This document shows positions 43,401-53,059 of a DNA stretch of 64,000 nucleotides, piece by piece. The position numbers and the translations under genes were made by a program. The notes under the pieces are model-generated. The model searched no databases and was not told the origin of the DNA. It worked only from the letters and a program-made list of their open reading frames with translations. This stretch comes from a virus. The first letter of the stretch is position 1, and the number at the start of each line of letters is the position of its first letter. The stretch is taken from the IMG/VR virus record IMGVR_UViG_3300048694_000663, positions 1 through 64,000 of that record; one strand, given 5' to 3'.

Positions 43401-43634
43401 AACAATAAGTTGAACCCATTGATTGGTGTCACCATCTGCAATGTATGTGTACTCAACACCATTGACGGTATCCCACCAACGGTCACCAACAACAGGGCTA
43501 AGTGGAGGAGTTGGTCCAGAAGTGAACCCACCGCCAGAACCACCGCCACCTGCGGGACCTTGAATACCCTGAGCACCAACAACAACTGGAAGCCATTGAC
43601 CAGAGGCCGCGTCATAATATTTAAGCAAACTCAT
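40461..43634 (-). CDS. Large collagen-like fibre protein (1057 aa)
   Basis: The protein consists of Gly-X-Y collagen-like blocks (GTQGIQG, GAQGLQG and variants) broken by seven copies of a module of about 40 residues. Each copy reads like TPPLSPxxGDRWVDSNSGxEYTW...[18 protein letters not shown] and would fold as a small beta domain. The C-terminal 140 residues (from GVTFSNTTFT) form a fibre trimerisation/tip domain. It is expected to be a long flexible virion fibre. Pro is rare at X and Gln frequent at Y, as in bacterial and phage collagens without hydroxyproline. Its start overlaps the 1221-residue gene by one base. Confidence 0.88.
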   Translation of the reverse strand: MSLLKYYDAASGQWLPVVVGAQGIQGPAGGGGSGGGFTSGPTPPLSPVVGDRWWDTVNGVEYTYIADGDTNQWVQLIVGGTQGLQGFIGSQGTAGTIGVDGVQGATGLQGLAGAQGVAGAQGIQGASIQGVQGTNAGITFDSVPPLSPSIGDRWVDSNSGIEYTWINDGNNSTWVEVSASGFSGVQGPAGPAGAAGAQGLAGAAAAQGFTGSQGLQGFIGTQGLIGAQGFDGVQGIQGLLGAQGLTGAGTQGIQGLQGPNAAITFDVTPPASPLLGDRWVDANSGSEYTWIYDGNNYAWVEVSASGFAGIGIQGPAGAPGAQGIAGAAAAQGFAGAQGLQGFIGAQGLQGNDGAQGTTGSQGLTGTGIQGTQGIQGNQGVQGPTVGITFSVTPPVSPTLGDRWVDANSGSEYTWTYDGNSYAWIELSASGFAGYGIQGATGTAGAQGIAGAAAAQGFAGAQGLQGFVGTQGVQGFTGTIGVDGAQGTQGVQGFIGAQGVQGSQGIQGPNAAISFGTTPPAFPLLGDRWVDSNSGVEYTWINDGNNNAWVEVSASGYAGIAGAQGTQGLQGAAGAGTQGANGAQGTSGAQGFIGAQGLQGFTGNDGVQGTQGIQGASIQGATGSGAQGVQGIQGPNAALIFDATPPVSPLLGDRWVDSNSGVEYTYIYDGNNYAWVEVSASGFAGASGAQGIQGATGQGAQGAQGTIGLQGASGVQGFIGAQGLQGLTGNNGTQGTQGLTGDQGVQGLQGVQGNQGVQGPNAAIAFSSTPPSSPLLGDRWTDAETGVGYTYVYDGNTYAWVELSASGFAGVQGIQGIQGPSAIGTQGTTGLQGLTGSQGIQGHDGALGPQGLTGYGSQGIQGTTGIGIQGIQGFPGEGGAQGTTGIQGGFGPVGLQGNTGAQGIQGTQGTYPTTTGVTFSNTTFTGTTTVAQLIESASINQSALNGVLNYYIKAFTAVTLFVPNATGNFTFNVTADGAQTLDNYLAVGQSITVTMLTTQGATAYYQTAFQIDGVAVTPKWFNGAPTSGNTNAIDAYTYSIIKTAASTWTVLANRTRYA

Positions 43635-46600
43635 TATGCAGCCTCATAACTTCCACTAATAACAATGTAATCTCCATTAGCAAACGTAAACGGTGTGCTA
43701 GCACCGACACCATTCCATGTAGTAAGTGATGCATTTGGGTTTGGCACTATGCAACAAAATTCAGTTGTTGAACTTATATAGTTACCGTTACCAGTAGCCC
43801 CATACCAAGCAATACCGTTATCAAGTATAGACGCTGGAAAATTATAATTAACATTTTGTGCTGTTACAGGTAAACTAAATTTCCATTCATTAGTTCCGCC
43901 TGTTGTGGTTGTTCCATAAGTAAGTTTTAATTGGAAGAAACAAGTTTTGCCAATTAACTTATAGCTACCTGTAATTGTTCCATTACCTAAAGATGGAGCA
44001 GTTCCACCATTAGACGCCCAAGTAGGAGTGTAAGAAGTCCACGCATTTAAATCAGAAGCAGAGGTTCCTTGGTTACCTTGAAGGCCTTGAGTTCCTTGCA
44101 AGCCTTGAAGTCCTTGAGTTCCCTGTAAACCTTGGGCTCCAGTAAATCCAGTAAAGCCTTGTGCACCTGTTGTTCCTTGACTTGCGCTCCCAGCAACAGA
44201 CGTGTCTAACCACAAAGTTCCTTGTGTAGCTGGAGGAGTTGGGCTAGCGATAATTCCTTGAATACCTGTTGTTCCTTGCGCACCAGTTACGCCTTGAGTT
44301 CCAACTGCTCCTTGCGCTCCAGCGCCTGTGGCTCCCTGTATACCTTGAGTTCCAGCAAAACCAGAAGCAGATAGTTCTACCCACTGATAAGTGTTTCCAT
44401 CAAACACCCATGTATATTCAACACCAGAGGTACTGTCTACCCAACGGTCATTTACGCTTGGTGATAGAGGAGGTGTTGAACTAAAAGTAACTGGGATGGA
44501 AGGGCCTTGTGTGCCTTGTGTACCTTGTGCTCCAGTTCCAGTTAAACCTTGAATACCTTGCGTACCCTGTATGCCATCTGCTCCTATGTAACCAGCAGTA
44601 CCTTGAATACCTTGGGTACCTAAGAAGCCTTGAACACCTTGTAAACCTTGTGCGGCAACTTCACCTGCAATACCTTGCACACCTTGAGAACCAGGAGCGC
44701 CTGCAATACCTTGTGCGCCGACAGCGCCAGAATAACCAGAAGCAGATAGTTCAACCCAGGCATAGTTGTTGCCATCGTAAATCCACGTATATTCAGAACC
44801 ACTTGTTGAATCAACCCAGCGGTCATTAAGACTTGGATTACTTGGAGGCGTTGCAGAGAATGTAACAGGTATAGAAGGGCCTTGAATACCCTGCGTACCT
44901 TGAAGGCCAATTAAACCTTGTGAACCATCAACACCTTGTGCGCCTGTTGTTCCTTGCGCACCAACGCCTGTAAGACCTTGTGTACCTTGCGTTCCAATAA
45001 AACCTTGAACACCTTGGAATCCTTGCGCAGCAGCAGCTCCTGCAATACCTTGTAAACCTTGAGAGCCAGAACTTCCTGCAGGACCAGCGGGACCTTGTAC
45101 GCCTGAGTAGCCTGATGCAGATAATTCAACCCATTGGTAAGTATTACCGTCATATACCCATGTGTATTCAGAACCTGAATTAGAATCAATCCATCGGTCG
45201 CCTGTTGCAGGATTTAATGGAGGTGTTGCTCCATAAGTAACAAATGCCTGCCCACCCTGAATACCTTGACCGCCAGAGATACCTTGAATACCCTGAATAC
45301 CAAAGAAACCTTGTAGGCCTGTTGCACCTTGTACGCCTTGAGGACCAGAAGGTCCAGGCATACCTTGAACACCAATTGGACCTGATGGTCCTTGAATACC
45401 TTGTTCTCCAAAACCAATAGGTCCTTGAATACCTTGTAAACCAGCGGCACCACTAAAACCTGATGCAGATACTTCTACCCAGAAATCGTTGTCGCCATCA
45501 TTTAACCATGTGTATTCAGAGCCTGAAGTTGAGTCAACCCAGCGGTCACCGTATAAAGGATTAAGTGGAGGCTGCGGCCCAAATGCGATAGCAGCATTTG
45601 GTCCCTGCAAACCTTGGATACCTTGAACACCATAACCAAGAGCACCTTGCAGACCCTGGAAACCTAAAAGACCTTGAGTACCTTGATTGCCTTGTAAACC
45701 TTGTAGGCCCTGTACTCCTTGGTCACCTTGTAATCCTTGAAGTCCTTGCGTTCCTTGAACACCCTGTAAACCTAAAGTTCCTTGTACACCTTGTATACCT
45801 TGAGTTCCTTGCGCACCAGTAGTTCCTTGTAAGCCAGTAGCGCCTTGCGAACCAGTGGTTCCTTGTACAGAACCTGCCATACCTTGGATACCCTGAATAG
45901 AAATACCTTGAGTACCTTGTAAACCTTGGTCACCTTGAAGACCTTGTAATCCTTGTAAACCTTGTGTGCCTTGCGTACCAGTAAAGCCTTGAAGCCCTTG
46001 TAACCCTTGTGTTCCCTGAGCACCCTGTATACCAGTTGTACCTTGAATACCTTGTAAACCAATAGGACCTTGTGGACCAACACCATCAGTAAGAACAAAT
46101 CGAATTAAATCTGTACCAATAATGATTGCATCATTAGTGCCTGAACCATCTCGGTTTTGCAACCAAGCTGAGCCAGAAAGAGTTCCGTGGGTAACGTAAA
46201 CATAATCACCATTACGAATTTCAGCATAGACACTGTTGTCGTAATCTGCTGCGCGAGTTAATCTCCATGGAGTAATAGATGAACCAGTATTAGTTACAAC
46301 ATAAATACCATTTTGTAATTCATCAACTTGATTTTTTACAAGAACACGTGCGTTAACATGTGGGGATACGCCATCAACAACTAAAGTTCCATTAAGTGAT
46401 GCTTCAAGTTGAGCGCCAACACCCATACCACCATCAGCACCAGATGTTCCTGCAGTATAGAAAGGTGCATTAGGTAGTGGGTTTATTGTTGCTGCATAAA
46501 CTGAATCTTTAGCGTTGTATGAACCAGTCTCACCTTTAAGACCTTGGATACCCTGTAAACCTATTACACCTTGAGTTCCCTGGGCACCCGCGAATCCTTG

Positions 46601-47160
46601 TAGCCCAGTAGCGCCTTGTGAACCAGTTGTTCCTTGAGTACCTTGGTTACCAATTGGTCCAGCCCAGCCTTGAATACCATCATTACCTTGCAGACCGAGT
46701 AAACCTTGCAGGCCCTGTACTCCTTGCGCACCAATAGGTCCAAAGAAACCTTGTAAACCTTGGAATCCTTGAAGACCAAGAGTTCCTTGCACACCTTGGA
46801 TACCAATTGAACCATCAGAGCCTTGAAGACCTTGCGCACCTTGGTCACCTTGAATACCGCGAGTACCTTGTGCACCAGCACCTTGAATACCTTGGAAACC
46901 TTGAGTTCCAAGCGCTCCTTGCAAACCGCTAGGACCTTGCGCACCAAGTTCACCCTTTTGTCCTTGCGCACCAACCGCACCTTGAAAACCAAGTAGACCT
47001 TGAACACCTTGTCCAGTTAATCCTTGAGTTCCTTGTACGCCTTGTACACCCTGTGTACCAATTAAACCCTGCCCACCAGAAGGGCCTTGAAGCCCTTGAC
47101 CTGGAAATCCTTGAGTACCTTGTGCTCCTTGAATACCAGTAGTTCCCTGCACGCCAGGGC
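40900..47160. repeat. Degenerate tandem coding repeats of the collagen-like genes
   Basis: Short units around CCTTGNNNNCCTTG (reverse complements of Gly-Thr-Gln codons) recur hundreds of times within both collagen-like genes. They are mixed with about twelve copies of a module near 130 bases. The repeats are coding, not intergenic. They are potential substrates for recombination and a source of assembly error. Confidence 0.85.
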
Positions 47161-47299
47161 TGACTGTTAATTTATTTGGAGTTTGTGTAGAAGGTGTTGG
47201 GACATTAACGTTAACAACAATAGGCGCACGAGGAATAACATTAATTCCTTGTGCTGTACAGTTGCAGTTAGGCTGCCCGCAGATATTGCAATTAGTCAC
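43634..47299 (-). CDS. Large collagen-like fibre protein (1221 aa)
   Basis: The N-terminus has a Cys knot-like segment, C-x2-C-x4-C-x-C ([11 protein letters not shown]), then long Gly-X-Y repeats. Roughly residues 270-400 form a fibre domain with [19 protein letters not shown], well known from tail fibres. Four full and one partial copy of the PPxxPxxGDRWxDSxSG module follow, alternating with collagen blocks. The last 140 residues (from [11 protein letters not shown]) form a tip domain. Interchain disulfides at the N-terminus could lock a trimer. It pairs with the 1057-residue gene as a double fibre locus. The coding DNA is itself highly repetitive. Confidence 0.88.
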   Translation of the reverse strand: MTNCNICGQPNCNCTAQGINVIPRAPIVVNVNVPTPSTQTPNKLTVSPGVQGTTGIQGAQGTQGFPGQGLQGPSGGQGLIGTQGVQGVQGTQGLTGQGVQGLLGFQGAVGAQGQKGELGAQGPSGLQGALGTQGFQGIQGAGAQGTRGIQGDQGAQGLQGSDGSIGIQGVQGTLGLQGFQGLQGFFGPIGAQGVQGLQGLLGLQGNDGIQGWAGPIGNQGTQGTTGSQGATGLQGFAGAQGTQGVIGLQGIQGLKGETGSYNAKDSVYAATINPLPNAPFYTAGTSGADGGMGVGAQLEASLNGTLVVDGVSPHVNARVLVKNQVDELQNGIYVVTNTGSSITPWRLTRAADYDNSVYAEIRNGDYVYVTHGTLSGSAWLQNRDGSGTNDAIIIGTDLIRFVLTDGVGPQGPIGLQGIQGTTGIQGAQGTQGLQGLQGFTGTQGTQGLQGLQGLQGDQGLQGTQGISIQGIQGMAGSVQGTTGSQGATGLQGTTGAQGTQGIQGVQGTLGLQGVQGTQGLQGLQGDQGVQGLQGLQGNQGTQGLLGFQGLQGALGYGVQGIQGLQGPNAAIAFGPQPPLNPLYGDRWVDSTSGSEYTWLNDGDNDFWVEVSASGFSGAAGLQGIQGPIGFGEQGIQGPSGPIGVQGMPGPSGPQGVQGATGLQGFFGIQGIQGISGGQGIQGGQAFVTYGATPPLNPATGDRWIDSNSGSEYTWVYDGNTYQWVELSASGYSGVQGPAGPAGSSGSQGLQGIAGAAAAQGFQGVQGFIGTQGTQGLTGVGAQGTTGAQGVDGSQGLIGLQGTQGIQGPSIPVTFSATPPSNPSLNDRWVDSTSGSEYTWIYDGNNYAWVELSASGYSGAVGAQGIAGAPGSQGVQGIAGEVAAQGLQGVQGFLGTQGIQGTAGYIGADGIQGTQGIQGLTGTGAQGTQGTQGPSIPVTFSSTPPLSPSVNDRWVDSTSGVEYTWVFDGNTYQWVELSASGFAGTQGIQGATGAGAQGAVGTQGVTGAQGTTGIQGIIASPTPPATQGTLWLDTSVAGSASQGTTGAQGFTGFTGAQGLQGTQGLQGLQGTQGLQGNQGTSASDLNAWTSYTPTWASNGGTAPSLGNGTITGSYKLIGKTCFFQLKLTYGTTTTGGTNEWKFSLPVTAQNVNYNFPASILDNGIAWYGATGNGNYISSTTEFCCIVPNPNASLTTWNGVGASTPFTFANGDYIVISGSYEAA

Positions 47300-48356
47300 T
47301 TGTCACCTGCTGTGTGGTGAACACCTGACCTTTAATAAAAGTCACTTGATAATCAGGGTCAGACGCAGCAGTAGCCTGTAAATCCCAAAACGCTCTAACA
47401 GGCATATATTTAGTCGCACTACTTGTAAGCGATAGCTTAATCTTACTGAGATTAGCTGAAGTAGAAACAGTAGTTATCGTAAATGATGCATAGAGCGATG
47501 GAGCATTAGGGTATGTGCGGACCTGTGCTTTAAATGTAAGTGCTGATGTATCGAATGGAAAATCAAATTCTACTTCGTAAGAGTCTCCTTGATACAACGC
47601 TATGTCATAGTTTTGTGCTGTGGTTGGCATTGGCGTACGTCCAAGAAGATTATTTTCAATGTAAACGCGCTCTGGACGGCGAGCGTCATCAATCTCTTGA
47701 GCTAAATAAACTGGAACAAGTTTGTTTGTAAGACGACTAACTCGGCGTAGAGTTCCCATCTCAATACGCCATAGACCAATATTTAACGCAGAGCAAAGCT
47801 GACGATACTGCTCCATGCGTTGTTGAATAATCGTAGTCAACTGTTGAAAGCGTTGGGCGCGAGGAATCATGACGCCATCAGGGGCTGTGATGTTAATATC
47901 AAAAGAAGAGTCTGTTGCTAATATCCAAAGAGCTTCAATCGTAGCCAAAATTGCAATTGGGTATTCTTCTACAGGCTGGATGGAAGCAATCGTAACTTGT
48001 GAGCCCATAGCATCCGAACGATTATGGGAGTGCTGAGTGACTGCGGTATTAACAAACGTGCAAATATCGTCATCTAGAAAATAACGATAGCCCTCGCCTT
48101 CGACGCGAACAACAGCACCTGCTACTGGGGTGGCTGTAAAGGTAATTTGACCGTGGGTAGCATCAAGGGAGTAATTTGTTGGATAGGCCTTTGGCACACC
48201 ATTTACAGTTACATACAAAGTACTTATTTCTATGTACTTAGCATTTAGGTCAAACATGGTGTTCGTACCGTCAGCTATAGTGCTGTACGTAAATTGTGAT
48301 GGCTGGTCGCCAAGCTCCAGACGAACTCTAGAGATTAAATCAGATAACTGAGCCAC
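47292..48356 (-). CDS. Head-tail adaptor / fibre-base protein
   Basis: The 354-residue protein has an N-terminal helical region ([18 protein letters not shown]) typical of head-completion adaptors and a beta segment ([19 protein letters not shown] ... [21 protein letters not shown]). Its C-terminal 100 residues look like an Ig-like fold ([20 protein letters not shown]). It may join the fibres to the neck or baseplate. The start is GTG with AAGGAG at a good distance. It overlaps the 1221-residue fibre gene by 8 bases. Confidence 0.62.
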   Translation of the reverse strand: MAQLSDLISRVRLELGDQPSQFTYSTIADGTNTMFDLNAKYIEISTLYVTVNGVPKAYPTNYSLDATHGQITFTATPVAGAVVRVEGEGYRYFLDDDICTFVNTAVTQHSHNRSDAMGSQVTIASIQPVEEYPIAILATIEALWILATDSSFDINITAPDGVMIPRAQRFQQLTTIIQQRMEQYRQLCSALNIGLWRIEMGTLRRVSRLTNKLVPVYLAQEIDDARRPERVYIENNLLGRTPMPTTAQNYDIALYQGDSYEVEFDFPFDTSALTFKAQVRTYPNAPSLYASFTITTVSTSANLSKIKLSLTSSATKYMPVRAFWDLQATAASDPDYQVTFIKGQVFTTQQVTSD

Positions 48357-48412
48357 CCAAATCTCCTTTTGCTACCACTCCATGGTGCCAGCATTTTCCT
48401 CTATAGTCCTTA

Positions 48413-48442
48413 TAAAACGAATGGCGCCTCGAAGAGACGCCA
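48413..48442 (-). terminator. Rho-independent terminator-like hairpin after capsid block
   Basis: In minus-strand sense TGGCGTCTC-TTC-GAGGCGCCA forms a 9-bp stem with one G-U pair, followed by TTCGTTTTA. The T-tract is interrupted, so termination may be partial. Confidence 0.65.
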
Positions 48443-48460
48443 CCCGTTGAAAGCTTAAGT

Positions 48461-48826
48461 TTAAAAAACTCCAGCTAGGTAGCCCTTTTCTTCAAGGTGC
48501 TTTGCGACATCTCGAGATACTTTGTATTTCTGACCTGCTTTGAAGTTGTAATTATTTCCAACTCCAAGTGTCATATTTTCAATATCTTGAACTACGCGGA
48601 TAGTTACAGTATCTTCGTCAGTAGAGAGCTCTACTGGATTGTCCACAATAACTGTTGCAACATTTGGTTTAGTTGCATCTACTACTTCATCTAGCTGAGC
48701 TTGTTTCTGAAAAGAAACCATGGCCATTTCATTAGCACGGTCTGCTTGTTCTGTCTCAAACTGAGCCTGAGCTTCAGCTCGCATGCGACCTGTTACGTCG
48801 GTCGGCTTTACGTTTTTTCCTGCCAT
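48461..48826 (-). CDS. Hypothetical capsid-associated protein
   Basis: A 121-residue protein following the major capsid gene. The N-terminal half is helical and Ala/Glu/Gln-rich. The C-terminal half is a small beta domain with TIRVVQDIENMTLGVGNNYNF and a helix KVSRDVAKHLEEKGYL. This pattern occurs near capsid genes in other phages, where a decoration or head-assembly role is likely. The terminator at 48413-48442 lies after its stop. Confidence 0.65.
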   Translation of the reverse strand: MAGKNVKPTDVTGRMRAEAQAQFETEQADRANEMAMVSFQKQAQLDEVVDATKPNVATVIVDNPVELSTDEDTVTIRVVQDIENMTLGVGNNYNFKAGQKYKVSRDVAKHLEEKGYLAGVF

Positions 48827-48889
48827 TGGTTCTCCTAATTAATAGCTGTTAGAGTGGGTCAGTTTAACGACATGACCCAGGTCGCACTG

Positions 48890-49960
48890 CTAGTTGGTTT
48901 CTGCAATAACTACAGCCTGGTCAGTAATTAGACCAAGACCGAAGATTGAGTACCAAGCGATTGCGTGCTCACGACCGAAGTCCAAGATACCGCCATCGCG
49001 TAGTTCAACTGGAAGTGAAATTGCGTGACCGAATGCGTTATCTCCAAGGAAGATAGCTGCGTAGCGGTCTGCTGCACCGTTACCTGTGTAGGTAGCTGGT
49101 GTTGTGTAACCTCCGCCAGGAGATACTGTTGGGTTAGCAACTGCTGTGTCTGCTGAGTAGCCAGAACCAGCACCGCCTGCAACCTTAAGTACCTGTGTGG
49201 TCTCGATGAATACTACGTCATATAGACGTCCGATTTCACCAAGCATGAAGTTACCTGGAGCTGCGTACTTAGTTACTTCGATGAATTCAGGCATGTCGCG
49301 TAGACGACGTGACTGGTGTGGGTGCACGAAGCAAACATAAGTCTCGCCAAGACGAGGGATGTTCTTTGTAGCTAGTGTTTCAGCTGCGTCCTTGATTGTG
49401 TGTGGTGTCAAGTAGAATGAACCAGTCAATGAAGCACGGTTAGAACCAGTTGTGCCATAGGCATACCAGTTGTTAACTGCTGAAAGAGCTGAGCGGTCTT
49501 CACCATAAATGGTTGAAGAAGCTGCATAGAGTGTGTCGCGTGACAATTGGTCGATGTAAATCGCCATGTTGCGGCCAAGAAGACGTGATGCAGAAGCCAT
49601 CACATCGTCGAATGAAGCGTTAAGCAAAAGCTCTGAAATCGCAAGAGCATAACCATGCTCTGTAACTGTGATTGAGAACTGTTGTGCTGTCAACGCGTTG
49701 GTCTGCATACGAACACCTTCAACAAGTGCTGATGCAAATCCAAGGTTGTTATAACGCATGAAGTTGATTTGAAGACCAGGAGCAACACCGAGTTCAGTTT
49801 TCTTAACTGCAAACTGTTCGAAGCGAAGGATAGGCATAGCCTGGAAAAGGATTTCCTTTGACCAGATTGTCTGAATCGCTTGAGTCAGCTGGGTGTTGGT
49901 ACCTGAGTACGCTGTAGGTGCAGCGGCTAGATTGCCACTACCTGTAATACTTGATGCCAT
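48890..49960 (-). CDS. Major capsid protein (HK97-fold, N4-gp56-like)
   Basis: The 356-residue protein resembles the major capsid family related to N4 gp56. An N-terminal helix (TQAIQTIWSKEILFQAMPILRFEQFA) is followed by the beta-core with ITVTEHGYALAISELLLNAS, the helix DVMASASRLLGRNMAIYIDQLSRDTLYA, and the ETYVCFVHPHQSRRLRDMPEF stretch. It lies after the scaffold gene and before structural adaptor genes, the standard place. An AGGAG ribosome site precedes the start. The gene is expected to be highly expressed. Confidence 0.9.
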   Translation of the reverse strand: MASSITGSGNLAAAPTAYSGTNTQLTQAIQTIWSKEILFQAMPILRFEQFAVKKTELGVAPGLQINFMRYNNLGFASALVEGVRMQTNALTAQQFSITVTEHGYALAISELLLNASFDDVMASASRLLGRNMAIYIDQLSRDTLYAASSTIYGEDRSALSAVNNWYAYGTTGSNRASLTGSFYLTPHTIKDAAETLATKNIPRLGETYVCFVHPHQSRRLRDMPEFIEVTKYAAPGNFMLGEIGRLYDVVFIETTQVLKVAGGAGSGYSADTAVANPTVSPGGGYTTPATYTGNGAADRYAAIFLGDNAFGHAISLPVELRDGGILDFGREHAIAWYSIFGLGLITDQAVVIAETN

Positions 49961-49999
49961 TGAGCTTTGACTCCTATTTAGTCGTTAACGGTTTAAGGT

Positions 50000-50791
50000 T
50001 TAACTGAACATACCCTGTGTACGACCTCGAGCTTGTTCGCTCAAGATGCGGTTACGATATTTTGCGTATTCGCCCATATCCATCTGCGCAATTTCTTGTG
50101 CAGTAAGTTGGCGAGTTGATTCCGAATTAGTTTCCAGTGGTCCAGTCGGAGGCAAAGTTGACTTTGTCCCCTGCATTTCGCGTCGTGCTGTATCGCGTTG
50201 AGCACGAGCATTTTCGAGAATTGAGTTTGAGCGAGTCACCAAATCGGCAAGGCTTGCGTCTACTTCTTCTCTTGTATTGCCCACAACCAAGTCTGACAAT
50301 TCAGGAATGATGTTATCTTGTTCCTGAGCCAAACGAGCGTTACGGTATTGCTGTAAATCAGCTAATGCACGTTCCTTTTCCAGAAGTGAGAAGGCGAGTT
50401 CGCGCTCTTGGCGCTCACGCTCCAACTGCTCCTTCCATTCTCTTTCCTTTAACTTAAGAAGGTCTTTTGCGGAAAGTTCGTTTTCAATTGCTTCTCTTTC
50501 TTTTTCAGCAATCTTATTTAATTCTTCCTGCTCTTTGTCAGCTGCCTTAGCAGCCTTACGAGCTTCGCGTTCTGCCTTCTCTCGGTTAAGAGTTTCTACC
50601 TGAGATTTAAGAGCTTCAATCTCTGGATAGAGTTTGTTCTTCTCTTGAGTTCTTGCCTTAGCAATATCCTCTTCTGAGTAGAACTTTTGGTTAGTAGAAC
50701 CAGCAGACGCGTCAACGCCCTGAGTTACTACTGGAACTGTGCCTGCCTCGGCTGCGAAGCCGTCGACAATGACTGGTGCAATTTCTGACAT
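50000..50791 (-). CDS. Capsid scaffolding protein
   Basis: The 263-residue protein is strongly charged and dominated by long coiled-coil helices between residues 40 and 160 (KLYPEIEALKSQVETLNREKAE and following). The C-terminus is Arg-rich with a short helical end (MGEYAKYRNRILSE) that could bind the capsid protein. No protease motif is present, so a separate enzyme or none removes it. It lies between portal and capsid genes. Confidence 0.85.
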   Translation of the reverse strand: MSEIAPVIVDGFAAEAGTVPVVTQGVDASAGSTNQKFYSEEDIAKARTQEKNKLYPEIEALKSQVETLNREKAEREARKAAKAADKEQEELNKIAEKEREAIENELSAKDLLKLKEREWKEQLERERQERELAFSLLEKERALADLQQYRNARLAQEQDNIIPELSDLVVGNTREEVDASLADLVTRSNSILENARAQRDTARREMQGTKSTLPPTGPLETNSESTRQLTAQEIAQMDMGEYAKYRNRILSEQARGRTQGMFS

Positions 50792-50792
50792 G

Positions 50793-50903
50793 TTACTTCC
50801 TTTTCTTTAGGTCGTTTTCCAATATGAGAGCACTAATGACCGCACGATGTTTTTACGTATTTAATTTTCCCCTTTTAATACGAGTTGCGAGGGCTAAACC
50901 CAT
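50793..50903 (-). pseudogene. Short gene split by one in-frame TAA
   Basis: Starting at ATG 50903, which overlaps the portal TAA as TAATG, the frame codes MGLALATRIKRGKLNT, then has TAA at 50855-50853. The same frame continues for 19 sense codons (KHRAVISALILENDLKKRK) to a TAA at 50795-50793, directly before the scaffold ATG. The frame therefore fills the 111-base gap exactly, with one stop. It could be a broken 36-codon gene, a readthrough gene, or two tiny frames. Confidence 0.45.
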
Positions 50904-52624
50904 TACTTCTCGTATTCTTGTGGTACTCGCCTCATTGGGAGTTGAGTGCCATAAGCTTCAGTTACTAGGCGGGTACGCATCTGCTGCTCGCCTACTTCTA
51001 GCGCTGCCTTTGCCTCATCAATGATTGGCGTCATGGCGCTAGGGTTACCGCCTTGCGGTGTCTTACCTTCAGGTCCACCCATGATTGGCTGAGCAGGGGT
51101 GCCGTCAATACCAGGAATCTGACCCGTAAGTTCTTGAATTTCTTGTTGAATCTCTGTCTGTAGAAGCTGCAGGGCGCCATCTGCTTTGGCGTCATCCATA
51201 AGCTCTTGACGAATCTCAGTGAGCTTCTCCGCTGGGAACTCCTCACCTAGTAGGCGTAGGGCGCCTTCCTTAGACTCAAGACCAAGCGACATCTTCTGTG
51301 AAATTTCATTAAGAACAACGAGCTTGTCTAGAGGCAGTGGAGGTGGGAAGTGAACAACAGAGCGATATGTAATTGGGTCTTGTGGGTTGAGTACTGGAAT
51401 CTGACCAGGCTTAAGAGGGGTTGTAGAAGTCATTGGATTCCAAGCAAGAACTTCTGGCTCCTTAACAACTAAGTTAAGAAGAATTAATTCATTTACTTTT
51501 TCTAATCCACGAGCATATTGAATAATTTTTTGGTGATAACGATTCATTAAAGGCTGGAAAAGAATTGAAAGCGCAACACCAGAAGTATTAGAAACAGGCA
51601 TAGCTTGTCCGAGAGCGGTTTCTGGCACGCCAGTAAGTTCGTGCATAGCCTTCTTTAAACGGTCAAGGAACTCCATTGCTCCTTTAAGGCCCTCAGAGCC
51701 GCCAGAAAGATTCTCTACCTTTGCGTCTTTTGGTAATCCACCCCAGACTTTATTAGCGCCTTTCTCAAGCTGATTAGCCTTAGCACCGATGATGACCGTG
51801 ACTGGCGCTGCGTGGTAATTAACAATGTCCGCGATGTCAGTGTTGACTTCGTTATACGTACGGTTGATAGAAGTAATTTGGTCACAGTCAGCAAGGCCCC
51901 AAGGGGAACCAGAAATACGAATATTAGGAATATGAACAACAGGTATAGTCCCGAGAGGATTTGGACGAGAATCAATAAGCTCGTCGTTAAGATACTCTTC
52001 AATAGTATCGTCGGTAAGAATTTCAGTGTAGGTAAATACTTGGCGAGTACCTTCGAGGCTTGTTCCCCAAAAACGATATTTGAGCTTAAAACGCATAAGA
52101 CGCTCGCGGTCGTGAGGATGGAACTCTGGAAATGCGAAAGATGAATTAAGCGGAAGAACGCGTACGCGACCAGGGTGAGAACGACCAGCTGGGTCAATAT
52201 AAGGCTCTTCATATGCCACTTTGATAAAGCAATCTCCTGATACCGCACCTTGTTGTCCAATCTCCCAAAGGACTGTTGCCTTGTTGTTATCGACTTCCCA
52301 TACACGCTCTAACAAGTCAGGAACAATTGCTTCTGTTTCTTTAGGGCTGCGGAACTGAACACCTTTACCAAAGGTAAAGTTAATAATAAAATCTGAAAAA
52401 GCTCTCCAATAATTAAGCGCCATTTGCGCTTCGCCTGCTTGACGGCGGTATGAATAGTGATGACCAAGATACATGGCCCAATTCATTGAGTAACGATTTA
52501 GGCGAGGGCCGTGAACTTCAAACTCTTCATCAGCGAGTTCAACTAAGCCTAAAGGTGAGATAGAGATTGTGAGGTCAGATGATGCCGCCCTGTAACTAGG
52601 GGGAGAAAAATCAATTGAACTCAC
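50903..52624 (-). CDS. Portal protein
   Basis: The 573-residue protein forms the dodecameric portal for DNA packaging and ejection. The conserved parts include NYWRAFSDFIINFTFG, TVLWEIGQQGAVSGDCFIKVAYEE, GTIPVVHIPNIRISGSPWGLAD, the long helix with DCDQITSINRTYNEVNTDIADIV, and LTGVPETALGQAMPVSNTSGVAL. This order is typical of large phage portals. The C-terminal 100 residues are Pro/Gly-rich and helical. The start is GTG with AAGGA upstream. It is followed by the small split frame and then scaffold. Confidence 0.9.
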   Translation of the reverse strand: MSSIDFSPPSYRAASSDLTISISPLGLVELADEEFEVHGPRLNRYSMNWAMYLGHHYSYRRQAGEAQMALNYWRAFSDFIINFTFGKGVQFRSPKETEAIVPDLLERVWEVDNNKATVLWEIGQQGAVSGDCFIKVAYEEPYIDPAGRSHPGRVRVLPLNSSFAFPEFHPHDRERLMRFKLKYRFWGTSLEGTRQVFTYTEILTDDTIEEYLNDELIDSRPNPLGTIPVVHIPNIRISGSPWGLADCDQITSINRTYNEVNTDIADIVNYHAAPVTVIIGAKANQLEKGANKVWGGLPKDAKVENLSGGSEGLKGAMEFLDRLKKAMHELTGVPETALGQAMPVSNTSGVALSILFQPLMNRYHQKIIQYARGLEKVNELILLNLVVKEPEVLAWNPMTSTTPLKPGQIPVLNPQDPITYRSVVHFPPPLPLDKLVVLNEISQKMSLGLESKEGALRLLGEEFPAEKLTEIRQELMDDAKADGALQLLQTEIQQEIQELTGQIPGIDGTPAQPIMGGPEGKTPQGGNPSAMTPIIDEAKAALEVGEQQMRTRLVTEAYGTQLPMRRVPQEYEK

Positions 52625-52687
52625 GTGTTATCCTTCTCAGTTATATAAGCATACGGTAGCAAAAATATCGACAAATCGATTACCGAC

Positions 52688-52999
52688 TCACGGTATTTGG
52701 TTAAGTCTTTTTTTAACTACTTTTTTCACAGGTTTTTTAACCTGTTGCTTCTTTAATGATTCTTGCTTATCAAGGATTCTTTGACGATTGTCAATCATGC
52801 GTGGGTCTTTTTGTTGCTCATGGTCTACCATCTGACCGCCAAGAGATGTGTACTTAGCACGCACCCAGTGAGCTGCAGCTGGAGATGGGTATTTGTTAAA
52901 GCGAGACTTTGCTTGCATGACAACCATATTCCAAAGCTTTTCATTTTTAGGGAGTTGCTTTGGACCCTCTTTAACTTCTTTACCACGTACAAGTGCCAT
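52688..52999 (-). CDS. Small basic hypothetical protein
   Basis: A 103-residue basic protein with LWNMVVMQAKSRFNKYPSPAAAHWVRAKY followed by a long Lys-rich helical tail (QQVKKPVKKVVKKRLNQ). The central motif is found in phage and viral small proteins whose role is unknown to me. The high charge and position near terminase and portal suggest DNA or RNA binding during packaging. The terminator at 53016-53048 lies just upstream, so it probably has its own promoter or depends on readthrough. Confidence 0.7.
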   Translation of the reverse strand: MALVRGKEVKEGPKQLPKNEKLWNMVVMQAKSRFNKYPSPAAAHWVRAKYTSLGGQMVDHEQQKDPRMIDNRQRILDKQESLKKQQVKKPVKKVVKKRLNQIP

Positions 53000-53015
53000 C
53001 GTCTAAATCCTTTAG

Positions 53016-53048
53016 AAAAGCCCCCGCAATCCCTGAGGATGCGGGGGA
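53016..53048 (-). terminator. Rho-independent terminator
   Basis: In minus-strand sense CCCCCGCA-TCC and GGA-TTGCGGGGG pair as a long GC-rich stem followed by CTTTTCT. It follows the gene at 53060-53458. Confidence 0.85.
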
Positions 53049-53059
53049 GCTACTTCTTA

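Noticed and set aside
40900-47160. Regular short repeats that could look like a CRISPR array
   Set aside because: The repeats are degenerate, lack unique spacers, and stay in one open frame coding Gly-X-Y collagen-like blocks.
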